Shown here: positions 7,136-10,365 of the stretch, one piece after another
Layout: every line of letters starts with the position of its first letter
How positions within the stretch are numbered: the first letter of the stretch is position 1
Source of the DNA: an uncultured Eubacteriales bacterium
GTDB taxonomy: Bacteria > Bacillota > Clostridia > Christensenellales > CAG-917
Length of the DNA stretch: 10,365 nucleotides
Assembly (NCBI GenBank): GCA_900551145.1
Contig: URUQ01000040.1
Coordinates: 1 to 10,365, forward strand
Reading direction: 5' to 3'
The notes under the pieces: model-generated
Database searches by the model: none
What the model saw: the letters and a program-made list of their open reading frames with translations, nothing else
Told to the model about the DNA's origin: nothing
Made by a program: the position numbers and the translations under genes

Positions 7136-9478
7136 ATGAAAGTCATGCTTGCAAAAAACGCAGGCTTTTGTAAAGGCGTGAAAAACGCGGTGGACACCGC
7201 AATAAAACTTGCCGAGGAACACGGCAAGATTTTCACGTTGGGAGAACTCGTACACAACGAACTGGTGACGGAATATTTGCGCAAAAAAGGCGCGATTTGC
7301 ATATCGCTAAGCGAAGCTAAGAATTTGAAGGCGGGTGACGTTGCGCTTATTCGGGCGCACGGCGTGCCCAAGCAATTCGAGCAAGAGTTGAGAGATAGGG
7401 GCGTCGTATTGTTTGACGCCACTTGTCCCGTGGTGAAGCGCAATCAGCGTCTTGCCGAGGAAAGGGCAAACGCAGGTGATCGCGTTATTATCGTGGGCGA
7501 TAAAAATCATGACGAAGTGCAAGGAGTGCTCTCTTATGCGGGAGAAGATGCGGTGGTCGTGAGCGACGAGGAGACTTTGCCGATCGGGGATAAATCCGCC
7601 TCGATTTTGTTTCAAACTACGATTTTGCCCGAAAAATTTGAAAAAATAGAGAAAAACACAAAGAATTTTGAAAAAAACCACAACAAATCAGTTGGCATTT
7701 TCAATACGATTTGTTATACTACTAAAGTAAAACAAGACGAAGCGCGCGCAATGGCGCAAAAAACCGACGCGGTTTTGGTGCTCGGAAGTCACACAAGCGC
7801 AAACACAAGACGTTTGTTCGAGGTGGCAAAAGAGGTCAATCCGGATACGTATTTCGCAACTTGCGTAAACGAAGTCTTGTCAATGCAAAATATATTCAAG
7901 GATTTTCAAAGTGTATCGATTGTCGCAGGAGCTTCGACTCCGCCGTGGTTGATACAGGAGGTAACAAAACTTATGAGTGAAACTCAAAAGAACGCTGTCG
8001 AAACAGCAGAGAATGAAGTGAAAAACGAGGCAACACTTCAAGAGCAAGAAAATGAACCCACCACAATGGCTGACCTTATGAAGTCTGCAAACTCCGTTGG
8101 CTACACCAACTACAAAGTCGGCAAACGCATTAAAGGTAAAGTTATCAGCGCAGGTGAAAACGGAATTTTCGTCGCGATCGGCGGAAAGAAAGACGGTTTC
8201 ATTGATAAGAGTGAAGCATCTTTGGACGGCAATTACAATCCTGCCGATTACAAAGAGGGCGACGAAGTTCAAGCAACCATTTTGGCAGTCAACAAAGAGT
8301 ACGTTTCTCTTTCCAAGAAAGAAGTAGACGCAGTACGCCAAGAAGAAGCAGAAGCCGAAAAGGCTCTCGCACAAGGCGAATTCTCTTTGACGATGACGGA
8401 AGTAGTCAAGGGCGGTTTGAGAGGAAGACTTGGTCAATACACCATTTTCGTTCCCGCAAGCCAAATCAGAATGGGCTACGTTTCCAACCTCGAAGACTAC
8501 AAGGGCAAAACGCTCCGCTTGACGCTTATGCCTCCGAAGGAAAAAGAAAACACCGTTGCAGAGGGTGAAGAAAACGCAGAAGCAACGGAAGATAAACCCC
8601 AAAAGAAATCAAGATACCTCTTCGCATCTCAACGTATAATCCTCGAAAGAGAGAAGAAAGAGAAAGAAGATTTGTTCTGGAACAATATTCACGTACACGA
8701 TATCGTAACCGGTAAAGTTAAGAGATTCACTCAATTCGGCGCATTCGTAAACGTTCGCGGTTTCGATTGCCTCGCACACATCTCCGAGCTTTCTTGGAAC
8801 AAGATCACCGATCCTTCCACCGTTCTCACGATTGGAGAAAGCTACGACTTCGTAGTCCTCAAAATGGATAGAGAAACGGGCAAAATCTCTCTCGGCTACA
8901 AACAACTCCAAAAGAAACCTTATGAAGTTGCGGCAGAGAAGTTCCCCGTCGGTACGGTCATTAAGGGCAAAGTCGAAAGAATCTTCCCCTACGGTGCATT
9001 CGTATCCATCGATGACGGTGTAGACGGACTCGTACACGTATCTCAAATTTCTCACAACTGGATCAAGGACGCAAACGAAGCGTTGACCGTCGGTCAAGAA
9101 GTCGAAGCAAAGATCATCGGTTTCGATGACAACCGCATCACTCTTTCCATTAAGGAATTGCTTCCCGCACCTGAAGAGACCAATGCTCAAAACGACGGAC
9201 AAGAAGAAGCAACCGACGAAGAAAAAGCAGCAAAGAGAAGTTCCAGAGTTAAGAAGTTCGAGCAAAAAGTTGCAGACGGTGAGAACAAGCGTGAACGTCG
9301 CAGTGCAAAGAAAGAATCTTCCAACGAGCCTAAGGAATGGGTTTCCGGCAGTTCTTCCGCATCACTCGGTGATTTGTTCAAGAACCTCAACCTCAATCTT
9401 GAAGACGAAGTAGTCGAAGAAGCAGCTCCTGCAAAAAAGACCACTCGCAAGAAAAAAGTTGAAGAGCCCGCTGAATAA
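7136..9478 (+). CDS. Fusion protein: 4-hydroxy-3-methylbut-2-enyl diphosphate reductase (IspH) + ribosomal protein S1
   Basis: This 780-residue protein has IspH at 1 to about 279 and S1 at 280-780. IspH is the iron-sulfur enzyme of the last MEP-pathway step, giving IPP and DMAPP. Its cluster cysteines are Cys12 (GFCKGV), Cys97 (DATCPVV) and Cys193 (NTICYTTK). Other conserved features are His40, His75, His125-Asp-Glu127, GSHTSANTRRL (217-227) and the terminal AGASTPPWLIQEV (264-276). The S1 part has four OB-fold S1 domains, near 326-394, 415-505 (divergent), 519-590 and 604-675. A charged tail follows, with an SLGDLFKNLNL patch (743-753). The fusion is known in Clostridia. GAGGG 6 nt before ATG 7136 sets the start. 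Codon usage changes sharply at the junction, and a consensus ribosome binding site with an in-frame ATG lies there, so a separate 501-residue S1 is likely also made. A strong terminator follows. Confidence 0.95.
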   Translation: MKVMLAKNAGFCKGVKNAVDTAIKLAEEHGKIFTLGELVHNELVTEYLRKKGAICISLSEAKNLKAGDVALIRAHGVPKQFEQELRDRGVVLFDATCPVVKRNQRLAEERANAGDRVIIVGDKNHDEVQGVLSYAGEDAVVVSDEETLPIGDKSASILFQTTILPEKFEKIEKNTKNFEKNHNKSVGIFNTICYTTKVKQDEARAMAQKTDAVLVLGSHTSANTRRLFEVAKEVNPDTYFATCVNEVLSMQNIFKDFQSVSIVAGASTPPWLIQEVTKLMSETQKNAVETAENEVKNEATLQEQENEPTTMADLMKSANSVGYTNYKVGKRIKGKVISAGENGIFVAIGGKKDGFIDKSEASLDGNYNPADYKEGDEVQATILAVNKEYVSLSKKEVDAVRQEEAEAEKALAQGEFSLTMTEVVKGGLRGRLGQYTIFVPASQIRMGYVSNLEDYKGKTLRLTLMPPKEKENTVAEGEENAEATEDKPQKKSRYLFASQRIILEREKKEKEDLFWNNIHVHDIVTGKVKRFTQFGAFVNVRGFDCLAHISELSWNKITDPSTVLTIGESYDFVVLKMDRETGKISLGYKQLQKKPYEVAAEKFPVGTVIKGKVERIFPYGAFVSIDDGVDGLVHVSQISHNWIKDANEALTVGQEVEAKIIGFDDNRITLSIKELLPAPEETNAQNDGQEEATDEEKAAKRSSRVKKFEQKVADGENKRERRSAKKESSNEPKEWVSGSSSASLGDLFKNLNLNLEDEVVEEAAPAKKTTRKKKVEEPAE
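7956..7975 (+). promoter_or_regulatory. Internal ribosome binding site and start codon for free S1
   Basis: AGGAGGT (7956-7962) is a full Shine-Dalgarno match, 10 nt before ATG 7973, in frame inside the ispH-rpsA fusion. It is stronger than the site before the fusion's own start (GAGGG). The ATG is codon 280, just after the natural IspH end. Initiation here would give a 501-residue S1 starting MSETQKNAVE. The same bases encode Q-E-V, a conserved IspH ending, so the match could partly be coincidence. Confidence 0.65.
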
Positions 9479-9505
9479 TTTGAAAAATCCTTAATAAATA
9501 AAACT

Positions 9506-9536
9506 AAATCCATCGACATTGTCGATGGATTTTTTT
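9506..9536 (+). terminator. Intrinsic terminator after ispH-rpsA
   Basis: A perfect 12-bp stem (AAATCCATCGAC 9506-9517 with GTCGATGGATTT 9521-9532) has a 3-nt loop and is followed by T residues to 9536. It ends the long rluB-to-rpsA cluster. Confidence 0.95.
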
Positions 9537-9551
9537 ATGCACAAAATTGAC

Positions 9552-9580
9552 TTGTAATAATTGACGTAGTGTGTTATTAT
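9552..9580 (+). promoter_or_regulatory. Extended -10 promoter for the structured RNA and lipoprotein gene
   Basis: TATTAT (9575-9580) is preceded by TGT (9572-9574), an extended -10 element, and by TTGTAA (9552-9557) at 17 bp. Transcription would start at about 9587, which is the first base of the long paired helix of the RNA. Better -35 matches (TTGACT 9547, TTGACG 9561) have wrong spacing. Confidence 0.68.
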
Positions 9581-9586
9581 AGTTTT

Positions 9587-9792
9587 GCCAAACTAACTTA
9601 ATATATACAACACTGTGGTGCTCTTTTGTTTTCGAGCATACTTTTGTTTTATGCGAACACAATAGTACTATCGAATTTGATAAAATGCAGATTCTCTTTG
9701 TACTATTGTGGCAACGCAGTTTTGTATAAAGTTAGTTTGGCGACTACGGAGTCTGCGTTTTTGTGCGCTCACTTCGTTGGGCGCACTTTTTT
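9587..9792 (+). ncRNA. Unidentified structured RNA (small RNA or attenuator leader)
   Basis: No coding frame is convincing here, but the strand folds extensively. P1a pairs 9587-9599 with 9729-9741 (13 bp, perfect). After a 4-nt bulge, P1b pairs 9604-9610 with 9722-9728 (7 bp). After a C-T mismatch, P1c pairs 9612-9617 with 9715-9720 (6 bp, one G-U). Inside is a hairpin at 9618-9623/9634-9639 (6 bp, one G-U). The helix P3 pairs 9658-9668 with 9700-9710 (11 bp, perfect) and is capped by 9673-9679/9688-9694 (7 bp, one G-U). An intrinsic terminator hairpin ends the unit at 9763-9792. Two alternatives compete: 9713-9719 can instead pair with 9753-9759 (7 bp), and GCATA (9636-9640) can pair with TATGC (9650-9654). 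It resembles no riboswitch I can recognise. Its rod shape recalls 6S RNA, but its central loop is very lopsided. Confidence 0.75.
9763..9792 (+). terminator. Intrinsic terminator between the structured RNA and the lipoprotein gene
   Basis: GTGCGCTC (9763-9770) pairs with GGGCGCAC (9779-9786), 8 bp with one G-U, with an 8-nt loop and six T residues (9787-9792). It ends only 7 nt before the Shine-Dalgarno site of the next gene. No promoter fits between them, so the gene needs read-through, which is the layout of an attenuator. Confidence 0.88.
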
Positions 9793-9809
9793 ATACATCG
9801 GAGGTACTT

Positions 9810-10318
9810 ATGAGAAGAAAAACATCGGCAATCGTTTTGATCGTGTTGCTATGTCTGTGTTGCGCATTGTTTTGTGCTTGCGGTGACACTTCAACTTCAA
9901 GTCAAGACGGAAAAGGCAACGGTAACGGATCAAACAATTCGCAAGAGCAAGTAGAAAATATTTGGGAAATAAGGCATTACACCAATGAGTTTAATCAAAC
10001 TACGGATCAACTATTTATGGTTAACAAGGCCACTTCATATTTTGAGGGAACGTTTTCAAACGGTGTGGTGACAAATGAAAATGCGGTAGCTTTCATCCTC
10101 ATTGATGAATACGATATTCATATTCAGTTGTGGGAATATGGCTCTAATCTTGTCAAAGCGTACAGTGATACCGTATATTTTATCTCGGTTTCGGACGATA
10201 ACGGTTCGGTGACGCGCATAACGGGAGATATGTTGACCAATCGTAATAGAATAACGTTGCGCGGAGACAAACTTATTTCGTTGTTGAAAAATAATAAGAG
10301 TTTGAGCATTTATATAAA
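9810..10318 (+). CDS. Putative lipoprotein of unknown function (3' partial)
   Basis: The first 169 codons of a gene cut by the fragment end. GGAGGT (9800-9805) stands just before ATG 9810. The N-terminus is a signal peptide: basic residues (MRRK), then a hydrophobic stretch from 7 to 21 rich in Leu and Cys, then F-C-A-C with Cys24 as the likely lipidated residue. This is a loose lipobox, with Phe and Cys where Leu and Ala or Ser are usual. A Ser/Thr/Gly/Asn linker follows (25-45). The mature part begins near NIWEIRHYTNEFNQ and includes EGTFSNGVVTNEN and IHIQLWEYG. Hypothetical secreted Firmicutes proteins have similar segments (W-x-x-x-x-Y-x-x-E-F, G-x-F-S-N-S, L-x-E-Y-G), but I know no assigned function. 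Serine and tyrosine codons are mixed, unlike the S1 part. The gene lies directly downstream of the structured RNA and its terminator. The frame continues into adapter, giving a false CLLYTSDAADE end. Confidence 0.8.
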
Positions 10319-10365
10319 CTGTCTCTTATACACATCTGACGCTGCCGACGAATTAGACGGTGTAG
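10319..10365 (+). other. Nextera i5-side sequencing adapter (not biological)
   Basis: The Tn5 mosaic end in reverse complement (10319-10337) is followed by the read-1 adapter (10338-10351), an 8-base i5 index (ATTAGACG, 10352-10359) and the start of the P5 primer complement (GTGTAG). The native sequence ends at about 10318. Confidence 0.98.

Noticed and set aside
7880..8602. Long antisense frame (240 codons) opposite ispH-rpsA, and a 218-codon one at 8609-9265
   Set aside because: They mirror the biased codons of the S1 gene, lack their own signals, and the sense frame is beyond doubt.
9587..9741. A MITE or small transposon, given the 13-bp inverted ends
   Set aside because: No target-site duplication flanks the ends (left TAGTTTT, right GACTACG), and the promoter and terminator positions fit an RNA unit better.
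9587..9741. Direct identification as 6S RNA or a known riboswitch
   Set aside because: The rod shape and length suit 6S, but the central loop is about 40 nt on one side and 4 nt on the other. No TPP, cobalamin, SAM, purine or T-box consensus is visible.
9626..9886. An 86-codon frame in the structured RNA region
   Set aside because: It begins inside the paired RNA, crosses the terminator and overlaps the lipoprotein signal sequence in another frame. It has no ribosome binding site and no recognisable protein features.
1..10365. CRISPR arrays, tRNA or rRNA genes, insertion sequences, phage or defence genes
   Set aside because: No repeat-spacer pattern, tRNA-like fold, transposase motif or defence-domain motif is seen on either strand.

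Overview
The window is one assembled fragment with Illumina Nextera adapter left on both ends (1-48 and 10319-10365), so only about 49-10318 is biological. All recognisable genes are on the + strand. Gene content and order are typical of Clostridia (Firmicutes): the scpB tail, a DUF2953/YtfI-like protein, YtfJ/GerW, an S11 D-Ala-D-Ala carboxypeptidase, rluB, surE, a BaiN/HI0933-type flavoprotein, cmk, plsC, ispH and ribosomal protein S1. The IspH-S1 fusion is itself a clostridial trait. Base composition is moderately AT-rich. The lineage is probably an uncultured, gut-type clostridium, but the genus cannot be read from this sequence.

Layout. 50-301 is the 3' end of scpB, followed by an intrinsic terminator. 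521-2414 holds three tightly packed genes (DUF2953-like, gerW/ytfJ, S11 peptidase) ending at a second terminator. A near-consensus sigma-A promoter (2553-2581) then starts a long same-strand cluster: rluB, surE, the flavoprotein (ATGA overlap with surE), a cmk-plsC fusion and an ispH-rpsA fusion, closed by a perfect 12-bp-stem terminator (9506-9536). The cluster joins rRNA pseudouridylation, nucleotide turnover, phospholipid synthesis, isoprenoid synthesis and translation. These functions are linked by conserved clostridial neighbourhood rather than by one pathway.

The last kilobase differs. An extended -10 promoter is followed by about 155 nt that fold into a long multi-branched RNA, then a strong terminator hairpin, then at once a Shine-Dalgarno site and a lipoprotein gene cut off by the contig end. 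The RNA is either an independent small RNA with a leaky terminator or an attenuator leader for the lipoprotein gene. I do not recognise its family.

The points most worth a second look are: (1) this structured RNA; (2) a consensus ribosome binding site and ATG exactly at the IspH/S1 junction, where codon usage switches abruptly to a highly expressed pattern, suggesting that S1 is also made separately; and (3) the cmk-plsC fusion next to the ispH-rpsA fusion, so that four neighbouring genes have become two.
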